Shown here piece after piece: positions 9,047 through 20,126 of a stretch of 64,000 nt of DNA; the stretch's first letter is position 1, and each line of letters starts with the position of its first letter. The notes below the pieces were generated by a model. It was not told the DNA's origin. It did no database searches and saw only the letters and a list, made by a program, of their open reading frames with translations. The stretch is taken from positions 744,001 to 808,000 of the forward strand of contig MU385858.1 of the NCBI GenBank assembly GCA_022497145.1, written 5' to 3'. The position numbers and the translations under genes are program-made. Source of the DNA: Rostrohypoxylon terebratum (lineage: Eukaryota > Ascomycota > Sordariomycetes > Xylariales > Hypoxylaceae).

Positions 9047-10954
9047 TCAATCGGCCTTCTTCCCCTTTCCCCCTCCCATACTTACTGGCGGTGCCGAACG
9101 ACCTCTCACAGAGCCCGCTCCGTCGCTTCTTGCCGTTGAGCCGGAAAGGGCGAAAGTCTGGTTCAGCAGACCAGATTCTGCCGCCCGTCCCGGCGTACCG
9201 CCTTCGTCACTATTAGTGTCCGTCAACTCGATCAGGTCCAGGTCCTCCGCGGGTCGCCTGTTGGAGCCTAGTCTCGGAGTGCTCGGTCTTCTCGCCCATG
9301 CGCCGCGCAACCATGATTCTATAGAAGCTGCAGCTTGCTCGAGACCGATCCCGTTCCTAGGGGGTGACGTCGCAGTCCGACCTTCTTCGAATGGACTCTC
9401 TACAATTCCTGCCGCTTCTTCCGTCGTATTATTAAATCCAAAATGTGCCGTTTCTGATCCCATTACCGACATGGAAGGCATCGAGTCTATGTTGAAGCCG
9501 GGTAGCCGTTTGTTGACCCATGTGTTTAACGAGTCTTTCGCCGGACCTGGAGCTTTCACACTTCTTCCCATAGATCCCACCCCTCCTGGCCTCCGCATCC
9601 ATGCTGGGATGCCATCACCTTCCCCCAAACTAGTAACTCTGCTTCTAGTAGAAGAGGAAGCCCCGAGACTCGCAGGGGTTGGTCTGGCGCTAAGTGAGCT
9701 CTGCCGTCTCGAAGAAAGTCTCCCTGGGCTGTCGGCAACTTCAGACGAGTTTGTGATTACCTTCGATAGATCAAGGGAGTGTCGTGGTGTCGAGAAGGTG
9801 GAGGTTGTGTGGATACTCTTCTTTCGTCTTGGAGGGAAATAGCCCATCGACCTCCTTGAAACCCTAACAATTTCAACGGGTTCTTGGACCGAATCTAGTT
9901 TGACCCATCGTACATGGGTCCATGGGGGTTCCTCGTCTTCCTCTGTAGGTTGTTCCGCTGACTTCCCACTAATAGGCTCGAAGTAACTGTCATGTAGCGT
10001 TTGCCGACGTTGTGGAGTGGATACCGAAGAGAGAGTGAAGTCGCTAGTTTCTGGCGTAGTAGCTAAATGATCAACTTCGCGGGAATATTCCGATGGGGGG
10101 TCGCAAGGTCGACCTTTGGTTTCGCATGCGTCGACGGGTATCATCAAATGTTTCCGTATCTGAATATTGTCTCTAGACCACAGGCCATTTGTCTTTTTGA
10201 AAGCGTGCTCTTGACACCTATATCGAAGAACAATGCCTGCGTACGTGTCCGTAGGTTTTACATGGTGCAAATATACTAGATGCTCCTCCGTAACAGAATC
10301 CATTGTGCCTCGCGGAATCTCGTCCGAGTTCCTCCTCTTGTATTTGCCCGCCACGTCGAGGCCGCCATTGACCCCGTCGTGACTTTCCAACACACTGGCT
10401 CTTTTTCTGGCTTTCAGTTGTGCTTCACGCTCTGCGAGAGATCCTGCAGCAATATCCCTAGCACCCGGTCGTGATTCCTCGGGAGGGGCAGGCCCCCAAC
10501 TGCTAGACGAGTTTCCCGATTTCATAGCACTACCCCCCAACCCTTTCCATATTGATTTCGGTTGTGGCTTGTTTCCGTTGCGGCTATTGGGACGTGAGGG
10601 TTCGCTAGCATAACCACCATCTAAGAAAGAGGATGCGAAGTCCTGGACTGATGCCCAACTTGGTGCCCACGATCCCTCGAGCAGTCCGCGCGAAAATGCG
10701 GTATTAGAAGGGGTCGTTTGTCCGCTGGAGAGAAGCTTGCCGCTACCGAGTCGTGCTGACGGCATGGGACTCGCACCTCGACTAGTGGTGGGACTTTGAC
10801 CAGGTGTCAGGCTCAACGTTGTCGGTGCGTCTCTATTGGCAGGAGTCTTCCTACTCCGTGACCTCACGGTAGTAGTATCGTCAACTCCGGATGGGACCAA
10901 ACCGGTTGTAGACCTCGGTGCGGTGGGGCCTGATGTCCAACCCGTATCGGCCAT
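9047..10954 (-). CDS. Intracellular LysM-domain protein
   Basis: Single-exon protein of 635 residues starting at the ATG at 10954. A LysM-type module lies at about residues 220-275: EEHLVYLHHVKPTDTYAGIVLRYRC...LWSRDNIQIRKHLMIPVDACE. It shows the usual order of a VxxxDT-like start, an xL-x-xxNxI-x centre and an LxIPV end. No signal peptide or membrane helix is visible. The rest is Ser/Pro/Arg-rich and probably disordered, with many SRP/SPxR-like motifs. This layout resembles fungal proteins related to the animal LYSMD family rather than secreted chitin-binding LysM effectors, so a cytoplasmic role is inferred. Its ligand and function are unknown. It is 1.27 kb downstream of the Zn2Cys6 regulator gene on the same strand. 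Confidence 0.85.
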   Translation of the reverse strand: MADTGWTSGPTAPRSTTGLVPSGVDDTTTVRSRSRKTPANRDAPTTLSLTPGQSPTTSRGASPMPSARLGSGKLLSSGQTTPSNTAFSRGLLEGSWAPSWASVQDFASSFLDGGYASEPSRPNSRNGNKPQPKSIWKGLGGSAMKSGNSSSSWGPAPPEESRPGARDIAAGSLAEREAQLKARKRASVLESHDGVNGGLDVAGKYKRRNSDEIPRGTMDSVTEEHLVYLHHVKPTDTYAGIVLRYRCQEHAFKKTNGLWSRDNIQIRKHLMIPVDACETKGRPCDPPSEYSREVDHLATTPETSDFTLSSVSTPQRRQTLHDSYFEPISGKSAEQPTEEDEEPPWTHVRWVKLDSVQEPVEIVRVSRRSMGYFPPRRKKSIHTTSTFSTPRHSLDLSKVITNSSEVADSPGRLSSRRQSSLSARPTPASLGASSSTRSRVTSLGEGDGIPAWMRRPGGVGSMGRSVKAPGPAKDSLNTWVNKRLPGFNIDSMPSMSVMGSETAHFGFNNTTEEAAGIVESPFEEGRTATSPPRNGIGLEQAAASIESWLRGAWARRPSTPRLGSNRRPAEDLDLIELTDTNSDEGGTPGRAAESGLLNQTFALSGSTARSDGAGSVRGRSAPPVSMGGGKGKKAD

Positions 10955-12225
10955 GTTCTAGGACGATACGAGCCTAAGGAGGCTAAGGCTGATGTCGACT
11001 GGTAGAGAACATTGATTTCATCGGAAACGTAACTCGTGAGCAGTGGCAGTCTTATCGCAGCCGTGGAACCTCCAGGGCTATTATGTCCAATACCTCCAGC
11101 TATCCGGAGCCCTTTTTAATCAAATCGGGAATCGGCCGAACGGGGTCATGCGTGAGCGCTGTGTCAATGGTACGTAGTATGGCTAGTATGGCTAGTATGT
11201 ATGTGAATTGATTTGTGCGGTGTAGGAATCGGAAGGTTCCAGGGTTAGCGTTTTAAAAACTTGTAGAACTTTTCAGATATAAAAAAGAAAGAAAGTACAG
11301 TATCGAGTCCGGTGCTCACTGTTCTACCTAGTCTAGTAGTGATGGAGAATGAAAGAGGTAAAAGTATCAGAGTGATTCGATCCGGTTATCTGCGTGCTAC
11401 GGGTCTCACTATATTATTTCAACAGAAAGAGTTACCTAGTAAGAGTTTACATTAAACAGGACATCAGTTCTCGTTTTGTCGAATTGTACACGTACCATTG
11501 GACCCCTTTAGGGACATACAATTTGACAGGGGTATGCACGTCATGTACGTACTGGGTACTGGGCTGCTGGGTACTACCGTACTACTAGTAGTAGTCTAGT
11601 ACTGCGTATGTGTGGCATTTACTGTGGCTTAATCCCCATTCGGCTAGTGCCTTGTGCTTTAGTGCCACCAAGATGTACTAAGATATACCAAGATATTATG
11701 GCCAAGACTCCAAGACGGCTGGAACGGCGTTGCTTCACACCGGCTACCCGACTTAACGATACTGAGGTAATTACGGAGCTGGATAGCTTCATATTGTTGT
11801 TGTTATTACGTATAATCCCTTTAAGTAATAAGTAGGTACTTGGTTCTCCGGAGATTCGATGTTCTAGTTATATAAGTACACGTACACGTACTACGCCTTC
11901 GTGTACTTTATGTGTGTATTTTGAACATTTGTCGTAGATGGCCGATATCTCATCCATAGATCACAAAGCCAGCCTCCGGGCCGGTTTTATAATAGGATCT
12001 ATCTCAAAGCGGCACACCGAAAACTCCCAATAAGAGGCCTAGTACATGCTCACTTCCTTGCCGCATCTCTCCTCAATTCAAGCCATGAAAGAAACCGGCC
12101 AAAGGTAACACCGTCTCTTCGTCGTACAGGTCGACCCCTCACTCAGCCTATAGGCATGTCAAGACTGGATAGATTTATTTCGCTCCCGTTGATACCGAAG
12201 AATTGGAACCTATAATCGTGTGTGC
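10955..12225. other. Intergenic, low-complexity GTAC/TAGTA words
   Basis: No gene recognised over 1.27 kb. It includes repeats of ATGGCTAGT near 11177-11198, dense GTACGT/TACTAGTAG words at 11530-11605 and an alternating CACGTA stretch near 11878-11893. It should contain the LysM-gene promoter and the 3' end of the regulator. Confidence 0.5.
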
Positions 12226-15200
12226 CTACATTAGCAAAAGCCCCGGGTCGATAACTTGTGCCACGTACCAGTCTTCAACGTTCAGTGTAGCCGGGACAGG
12301 CTGTCCTTGAGCCGATCCCGTGCTCCAGCTGTCAGGACTTTGACCATCCGGTAGTGCCGTGTTTACCTCCCCGCTCGGCCACAGGTTGCTATTCTGGGCT
12401 TGAAACCCTCCAATCCCTGGTTGCAGAAAATTGTTAGTTTGCTGAGGACTTGTACTTGTCGGTTTGTTCGGCATTCGAGGCTGGAATTGGCTGGTTTGCC
12501 CGGGCGACTGTGGAGACATACCAGCCTGTATCGGATTGACGAGACTTGGATCTAAGCTCTGTTGGTTTTGTGGCGGGGACATCTGTGGTAGTGGAATCTG
12601 CGAGCTCTCGGGGAATAGTTGGTCTGGTTGGAAATTCTCCCAAAGAGACTGCGAAATATTTGGCGAGTTACGAGTCACGAGGTATAAATCTGGCGGCGTG
12701 GTCGGAAGGGAGAAAGAAGGGTTGAACGGAGTCGCAGGTCGGGTGTGTGGCCTGCTGCTAGTCCCTCCCATAAATGTGTCCCCAGATTTGGAATTCGGGG
12801 AGGTGATAGGCGGTCCCATATGAGGTTGGTTCTGGATTGGCTCGTTCCTCGGAGTTTGCGGGCGTGATCGTTCGTAAGACTCCTGGTGCATTGGTGTGTT
12901 TATACTGAAGTCAATAGCCATTTCGTCATATTTTCGTTTTGCTGCGGCGGCAGCCTCTTGTTGCCTTTGGTGATGTTGCTCCAGCTGAGCCAAACTCTGT
13001 TGCACTTTTCTATGTCGCTTCCCAGCAGCTTTCTGCAATCTTTCTTCCAGATTCTTGTTACCTAATATCGACTCGAACAGCGTATGAACCATCTTACCGA
13101 CAAGCCACACCCGGGAAACTTCCTTCAACGCTTCCATGCAAGTCCTAATCCGGACTTGTGTGACTTGTTGAATGGATGGGACGGGAGATCGCATTTGGTA
13201 TACATGCATAATGAGAGCAGAGAATAAGCTGTAAACGACAAACGCGGGACAATATCGGAGTTCATCGTGTGCTGACAAGTTCTCGATTATAGATGTGACC
13301 ATTCCTGCCGCTTGAAATGCAATGTTCCGTGAAGGATAGGAAGAGTCATCCGGGAATCTAGCCGCACTACTGTGATTGGGGGGCATGTGTGCTCGGTGCA
13401 GCAGACAGAGGGTGGTATAATAATTAGAGTGAAGTAAAGCACTCCAAAAATGATGCCGCGGCATCTCCCAATAAACCAATTTGGGACAGTTCTGTAGCCA
13501 ATCTGCCAAAGCCATATCACTATGTGTGAGGTCAATAGCATTTTGACGTCGGCCCTTAGATGCTACCGAGTATTGCTGAGATAAGACGAGACCCATAATC
13601 TCGCAGAGTTTAACATATTGTAAGAAGAATTGGACGTGGATGGGATCAGGAGCAAAACCGCTTACGTTGTCCGGCTCGTCTTCGATGAAATCATCCTCAG
13701 TCAGCATCTCAACGTCCGAATCGTCCAGGTTAATGTTGCAAGGCCGACCGAGCGCAACCGCAACAGATCGGTCGCGAGTGAACAACGTCCACCAGATTCG
13801 TTTCCATAACCGCTTATCAGCTTTGCTCAGCTGCGACGCTTCCACGCTTCTGTGCATCCCGGAACCTTGAGCGACGATGATAGCAACTCTACTCCAGTAA
13901 AAGACATTCTTAGTAACGTCTTCCGGGCCTTCCCAATACCAACCCATAAGGAGCAAGGCCTGGACTATCGTAACACGGTCATCCTCGTAATTGGCATCGT
14001 AAAGGGCCTTTGCCCTCTTGTAAAATGTCAATGCAGCCGGCGTAGTTGAGCCATTCGCATCCATGAGTTGCTGGTTGTTGCAGACTCGCGAGCCAGCAAG
14101 GAGGACAGCTTGCAAAAGGAGGAGCGAAGGCGGGTTCTTTGGATCCCGATACTGCCTCATAAAACGAGTCTTATTTATGACAGGTACTATAGGATGTACC
14201 CATTTGAAATAGGATTCGATGAGTTCGTCACAAAGAGACCTTGGCGGCAGCAGGAAAGCACCTCGTTGATGAAGGATATCGATCTCAATATTGTCCAACT
14301 CGGTGAGTCGTGCCCTAGAACCGCGCACATTCTCGGGGAGCGGATAATGCACTACATCTGAAGATCCCTGACGATCATGGACCAGCAATGTCAGATTTGA
14401 CGACTCTCCTAGAAAGGCAACCCTACCGGCTTCGGTGATAGGTGCTCTAGTAAATTTTGGTTTCATGATCAAGTTAACATATGTATCATTGTCAGCCTTC
14501 GCTTTCCTAGCTTGTGTCTCCGAGAGAATGGTCGAGGGTATGCCTTCTGGGGAGTGGTAGACGGCAGGTTGTGCAGAAAAGGTATTCGAAGAGCCGGCAT
14601 TTGGCGGTGGTAGTGATGGTGTGGGTGTTGATAGTGGCTTCGGAGAGGGGTCATCGATGGCATCTCCACGATCACTATAGGCTCGCTAATCAACCACTTT
14701 GCGCCTCAAACATAGTATAGAAAAATGGTGTACAAACCTGTCCGAGTCCTTTGCTGTATTTGCCTGGGTCTTTTTTCTCTTCGGCTGTGGGATTTTGCAT
14801 TCGATCTGAAAAGCGACACAATTGGTGCACGGGACACCGAGGCTCGCCGCATCGCATCGCACCTAGTACTCTCTGTAAATATCATTCCCCTCCTAGGTAC
14901 ATAAAGACTGTTGTGGTCGCATATGCGCATGTGTTCGAACCAGCAAGTGGAAATGAAATAACGAATAACGAATAATTCCGTACCTTCCTAGCATGGCATG
15001 TCTATTGGTAATCGAATAATTAGTCCAAGAGGTCCAAAGTCGCGAGGAGACGAGGTAACAGGAATATGGGCCACATTCTCGAGATGCCTCGGCATGTCTG
15101 GAAGTGATCCCACCTAGAGCCCCAAGAAAGTAGCTCGGGTCGCTTAGAATATAATAGATAAAAAAACAACCACCAACCCCTCCGAAAGAAACAAGACAAA

Positions 15201-15497
15201 AGACATAGATATAGTTTACGCACCTCACACGCTCTCGAAGCTCGTTGCCTAATTGAATGAAGTTCAACCTCAGTCAGCTAGTTGATCACAGCCTCGTAAA
15301 CGTATACGCGACACTAAACACGAAGCGCTTCTAACGAACCTTCGAAAACTCATCTGGCCTTGCGCATTCTGGATCGATGCTGCCGACGCCGGCGGCGTAC
15401 TGTGGGAGGGAGGTGTAGGTTGCGACGGAGGATTTAACTGTTGCGGTTGTTGTTGCTGCTGCTGCTGACTTTCCGGTTCACCGCCGCTGGGATCCAT
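12226..15497 (-). CDS. Zn2Cys6 transcription factor, CTF1/Far (fatty-acid/cutinase) type
   Basis: Five exons: 15497-15340, 15248-15224 (25 nt), 15001-14984 (18 nt), 14862-14738 and 14674-12226, giving 924 residues. The zinc cluster appears only after splicing: RACETCHARKVRCD, then the GVPCTNCVAFQIECKIP segment, with Cys60, 63, 70, 79, 82 and 89 in the pattern C-x2-C-x6-C-x8-C-x2-C-x6-C. It is followed by a basic KRKK run. A Gln-rich N-terminus precedes it. The large exon holds the fungal-specific transcription factor middle-homology domain (SYFKWVHPIVPVINKTRF...WWTLFTRDRSVAVALGRPCNI). A Gln/Pro/Asn-rich C-terminal region follows. The PCTNCVAFxIEC signature is typical of the cutinase TF1/FarA-FarB group, which activates fatty-acid catabolism and cutinase genes. 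The targets here are inferred from that family only. Confidence 0.88.
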
Positions 15498-16347
15498 TTC
15501 GACGTCTATTAGGGCTCGTCGCCCACCGAGAACAACACGTATTTCTATCTACAACCTGAATGCGAGAGGGTGGGCACGTGCCGGACGGGTTAATATTATC
15601 GTCGAATCTGAGGGAATGCTGTCGGCGAGCCCGGATTTGGGGTTACCCTCACAGTTGTTTCGCGATGGGATGAGAGCACATCCGAGTAGTCAGGTAAAAT
15701 ATGGTTAGCAAGGTGTAGGTTGTAATAGTTTACCCTGGCAGCCTGGGTACTACCTATGTAGTAAATTACTAGGTAATAATTATTTGGATAGTATATGATT
15801 GAAACGATTTGCGCATGCGTAGGTTAATGAAAAACAAGGGTGCCTCGGATGGTGAATAAGGAATTTGGGACCACAAATAGAGGCGATGCGCTGACGGATT
15901 GCGAATTATGCTTGATGCGACCAAGTAATGAGGTGCTGTGTCAGGGGAATGTTGAACGTTTGAATGTTTGAACGTTGAACGATGATCGATGAAGCGGGTT
16001 TCGATTTTTTTCGCAAATTCCAGTTCTAGTTCCAGTCAAGTCCCAGTGCAAGTTCCTGTTCGTGTTCGAGAACTGTCCCGCTCTTGCTTCTGAAGAAGTT
16101 TCGAGATCTGGCAGGTGTCCCTACCGTAAACAGCTAGAGTTTCCAAGTAGATTTCCACTCGGAGCTTCCTATTTCCTATTATCGACCGTTTATTACAAAA
16201 TGGATCCCCAGCGCCCGTAGCTACCGGTATGGAGAAATTTGGTGGATGGATTGTCAACTATGGCCGTACCTTGCATAGAAATCGGGCAGAGCGGTACATA
16301 CGGACATTGACCATTAACCCTTTAGCGCCGTTTGTCCCTTCGTGCCA

Positions 16348-16363
16348 CCTTAGGTACCTAAGG
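16348..16363. repeat. 16-bp perfect palindrome CCTTAGGTACCTAAGG
   Basis: Self-complementary over 16 bases and followed directly by another partly overlapping AAGGTACCTAGG word. One of several GGTACC-centred palindromes in the intergenic DNA of this window. Confidence 0.75.
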
Positions 16364-16519
16364 TACCTAGGTATTGTACTACCAGTACTTCCCGGTATCT
16401 ATTTGACATGGATCAGGTTGTAAAGATAGGTACTATGTAAGAACGACCAAGCTCCTTTCAAGTATATTGAGGTAAATCTCATTTGACCAGTGACACTCTT
16501 ATCCCACGTATTAGTATGC

Positions 16520-16555
16520 GTATAGGTACCTATACGAATATACCTATACGAATAT
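16520..16555. repeat. Palindrome plus 14-bp direct repeat
   Basis: GTATAGGTACCTATAC (16520-16535) is a perfect palindrome. A 14-bp unit, ACCTATACGAATAT, occurs at 16528-16541 and again immediately after at 16542-16555. No gene overlaps. Confidence 0.75.
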
Positions 16556-18188
16556 AGGTACATGAAGTTGGAGGCATACACTCTTCCTACCTATAGGCTA
16601 TACCTATCCCTAGCGTATCTCTCGTTATAGGTATTTACCGTCTACTACACGTGGTAAGATCTCAACGTCGTGCCACCTCCTTGCCGCAGACGATTTTTTC
16701 TAGAATCTATCCTCAGCCCTAGTTTGAACACATCAATAATACGATCCATCTGATACGGATAGTTTCGATATTTTGAGTGATCCTCCAAGAAGCACCATTA
16801 AGTACAATTTTGTAAGTCGGAATACGGTAAGGTCACTTGACCATTTCGTGCAGATCTATGTATTGATTGTTTGCCTCGTAACAGAAAGGTCAGACGATGA
16901 GCATGCAATGCGATGCCTACCTACACTAGGTACCTACATTTACAAAATCTTTGCTCCGAGAGGGCCCATCATTGTCCTACCCTCCCGTTCATATATGTAG
17001 GTAGGTAGGTACGTGTTATTGTGTTGTTACCTACCTTGTATTGACATGTGAATGTGTGCATTGGTAGACTGGGAGGCCGAGTTTTAGCGGCGAGTCCGCG
17101 CGAGTCCGCGCTCTTTACTAGTCCAGCCTTGACCCCTGTCCCTCTCATAAACGGTCGGACAATCAACTGGTTTTGGCCCCCTAGTCCGTGACTAAGATCT
17201 AAAAATCCGGGGCAACTCTTTACTTAGAGCTGTCATTGCCGTGAAATCTTGGCCCGTTTTCTATCCCGTCGATTGTATCATTCATGGACGAACCGCAGCC
17301 AAGTGTGTCTCAAATCCACCTACATATGTACCTGTTACTGCATGCCAACATAATGACGACAGAGTTTACTGGTGTGTACCTAATCAAGAGCATGTGACGC
17401 TGACTAAACACTACCCATCAGAAATCTCATTGGTCCAATCTTCTGACAGCGACATTGTCCTTCTTGTGCTACATAAACTACCTAAAAAGGAAAGCGCAAG
17501 TCGCAACAATTTTATTGCCTCAATTCAATTTGTTGCCAACTTTCATTATCCATCTCAGTTGATGATCATATACTTCTAATTTTAACTTTCACCACATTGA
17601 CGATTCGGAGTTTAGCTGAAACTTCTTTTTATGTATAGTATCAATAATGAGCATGGCTATGCAGAAAAGCCCTCTTATCTAATAGGAGAAAAAGCTGTAG
17701 GTAGTGAAGAATATGGATATCACGTGATACACATTTCCCCTATTGACTTTCCTGGTAGTAATAAATACACTTTGGCAGTTATATACCAAACGATGTTTTC
17801 CATATAATAACCCTACTCAAGCTATACATTTATAGAGAGGCGTTAGCGGGCTACCACGGGAAAGGACTTTACTAAGTAATGGAACAGAGCTATTTTAACC
17901 CTACGGGTGCTGGTAGCACCTTCTTCCTCCTGGCACCCCATCTCCATGTGCCCCAATGTGCGTACCATCTACCAAATTTTGTCTGGGTAGGGACGATCGC
18001 CCAAAACTTTCTCCACATGAAATGGATACATACTATATCTCTTACTAAGGTACAGATATATGTAAACGGTTACATCTTAGGACCTACCTACATAGGACCT
18101 ACGTAGGTATCCAAAGTATCAGACCTCGAGTTCTATTCTACGCTATGAAACATATCGCAAGCATCGTCTGCCTTAGGACTTTCTAAAG

Positions 18189-19625
18189 ATGGCTGGATGG
18201 AATGGCCTGTCCGTTGAATTGAGGTTGATGACCTTCGAGTACCTATGTGACAATCAAAATCAAAGCCTCCGACACAATCGACACTTATCTACATACGCAG
18301 CAGTATCACGCGAGTGGAACTATTTTTTCGAAAAATGATTATTTAGCCAGCTGACTATACACCAGTCAGATTTTCAGGAGTTCAAGAGGGCACTCGTTCT
18401 AAGTCGAAGACGCTGGCTGCGTCGCCTGTGGCTACAGGTCAAGCTTCAGCCATATGAGATCTTTCCATTCATTGGTAGAGAATACAGTAGGAAGGTCGAG
18501 GAAAACGACAAAATATTTACGGCTTCGATATGGAAGCTTTTCACGATACTCAAGGAGTGGGAAAACAGGGACCAGACACCATGTGGCCAGATATCACTCA
18601 CCCTCGTCCTAAGCGCATACACACCAGCCCGTGTTCCCGAGCGACTCCATTCAGGATACGCACACATGACTCCCTTCACGACATATGCCCCATTAACTCC
18701 CGTTTACCGCTGTCGTCACTCTAGCACTTCAAATTGCAACTGTTATACGCCAGCCATGTACAGCGCGGACTCAAGACTGTTCATATTCGGTGCATTTGCT
18801 CCCACTTTTCAGAAGAACGGCATCAAGGATTATTCTTTCTTTAGTCTACCGACCCTACACATCGTCGCTGGCTTTATTATTCCGAGGCATTACTATGTGA
18901 ATATACCTTCCGTTGGTATCATCGCAGATCACCTCCCTAACTTACAACATGTCAGTATCGAACAATGGCGTCAGTCTAGGAATAGCCACCACGATGATTG
19001 TGACCTTCTCCGCAAAATCTTGCAAGTTCAGCCGCCGAAACTTCAGAGCTTCTCGGCTTTCTTGGATACAGGTATTCTGGCGGCTTCCTTTCTACCGAGA
19101 AGGTTTGGCGAGAGCGACGTTATGTCTGCACAGTGGCTACGAATACGAAGTCGCCTGTATAGCAAGATCGACGTATCCTTTTTCGTGCATGCCGAACACT
19201 CCTTTGACAGCCACGTGTGGGAGTTACCTGAAAAATAGTATTGGCCAAATTTGGAGAGATTCTCTATGACTTCCAAGCTGCTTAGCTCAGACTCAGCTGA
19301 CAGCTACGTTGATATGCTCCAAGGCGCTGCCAAAGCTGCCTTACGCATGCCTAAACTCCATATGTTTCAGATTTGGTTTGGATTCGACACCGAGCTTTGT
19401 GTTTTCCGCTACACGAAAGAGCACGGAAACCATATCATTGAATAGGTATATACCGAAACCGCACGCAGGGGTCCAGGCCAACAAGTCATCGATGCCTAGC
19501 AATCAATCGCGGACAGAACTCGGAACGTTCCTATACGCCTTAAACAAACGTACCTCGCGGCTATCGAGGCCAAATATTTTAGATCTATCCATCCTGTCAT
19601 TGACGGATGCGATAGGCTTGAGATA
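18189..19625 (+). pseudogene. F-box-family protein pseudogene
   Basis: One frame from the ATG at 18189 reads as an F-box-type protein of the large Sordariomycete family. It gives MAGWNGLSVELRLMTFEYL, then STYAAVSREWNYFFEK, then SQLTIHQSDFQEFKRALVLS, with ASIWKLFTIL, YWPNLERFSMTSKLL and AALRMPKLHMFQIWFGFDTE further on. The frame is broken by in-frame stops at 18336 (TGA), 19236 (TAG), 19443 (TAG), 19497 (TAG) and 19626 (TAA), yet protein similarity continues past the first three. No intron removes the first stop, because conserved motifs flank it closely. TGA at 18336 would arise from CGA, and TAG at 19236 from CAG, by a single C-to-T change each. F-box proteins bind Skp1 in SCF ubiquitin ligases; this copy is presumably inactive. 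Confidence 0.75.
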
Positions 19626-20126
19626 TAATTGGAAGCATGATATTCGGTGTAGGGGGGTAATGCTGTCACCAGGCGGGATCAAAGGATTCAGCATCAACAA
19701 TAGCATTGCTGCGCGGACGATTTTAAGCTATATTCTACTAGGGAATATAGCATGAATAGAGGAAATGTTATTTTTCCACTTCGTCCTAAGTTAGGTAATT
19801 TCTAACGGATCTCTCTGGAACTGCTTGAGTCTATTGCAAGACTGTTAAATAGTAGTTCTCTCACAGAGGGGGCGTTTGAAAAATAGGACAGCAACAACTC
19901 CATTGCGCGATTATCACAGTTGACGTCGGTCTGTTTCTCCGTTTCAAGCTTAAAATACGGCAGATCCCGAGATAAATTTTCGCAGAATGTTGACAGATCA
20001 ACCCCCACCAAGGAAATATCGGCATTTCACGAAACTCATACTGAGCATATACAATTTTTATTAATCCTACTTTTTATCTATGCAATTGGAAATGGGTAGT
20101 AGGTAGCCTCACGTATGTCATTACAT
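19626..20126. other. Intergenic downstream of F-box relic
   Basis: About 500 bp with no supported gene. A 69-codon open frame on the minus strand (19802-20011) has no recognisable motif. It contains the 3' flank of MCD4. Confidence 0.5.

Larger units (their letters stand above)
15498..18188. other. Gene-poor stretch with GGTACC palindromes
   Basis: 2.7 kb without a supported gene. The first part is presumably the regulator's promoter. It contains TTGAACGTTTGAA-type repeats near 15953-15983. It also carries two perfect 16-bp palindromes centred on GGTACC (16348-16363 and 16520-16535), a 14-bp direct repeat (16528-16555), TAGGTACCTA at 16927-16936 and GTAGG tandem units near 16996-17009. Short open frames are not protein-like. 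Confidence 0.55.

Noticed and set aside
17241..17579. 112-codon frame near the F-box relic
   Set aside because: AT-rich, no motif, no splice context that extends it.
19802..20011. 69-codon minus-strand frame downstream of the F-box pseudogene
   Set aside because: Too short and without recognisable features; probably chance.
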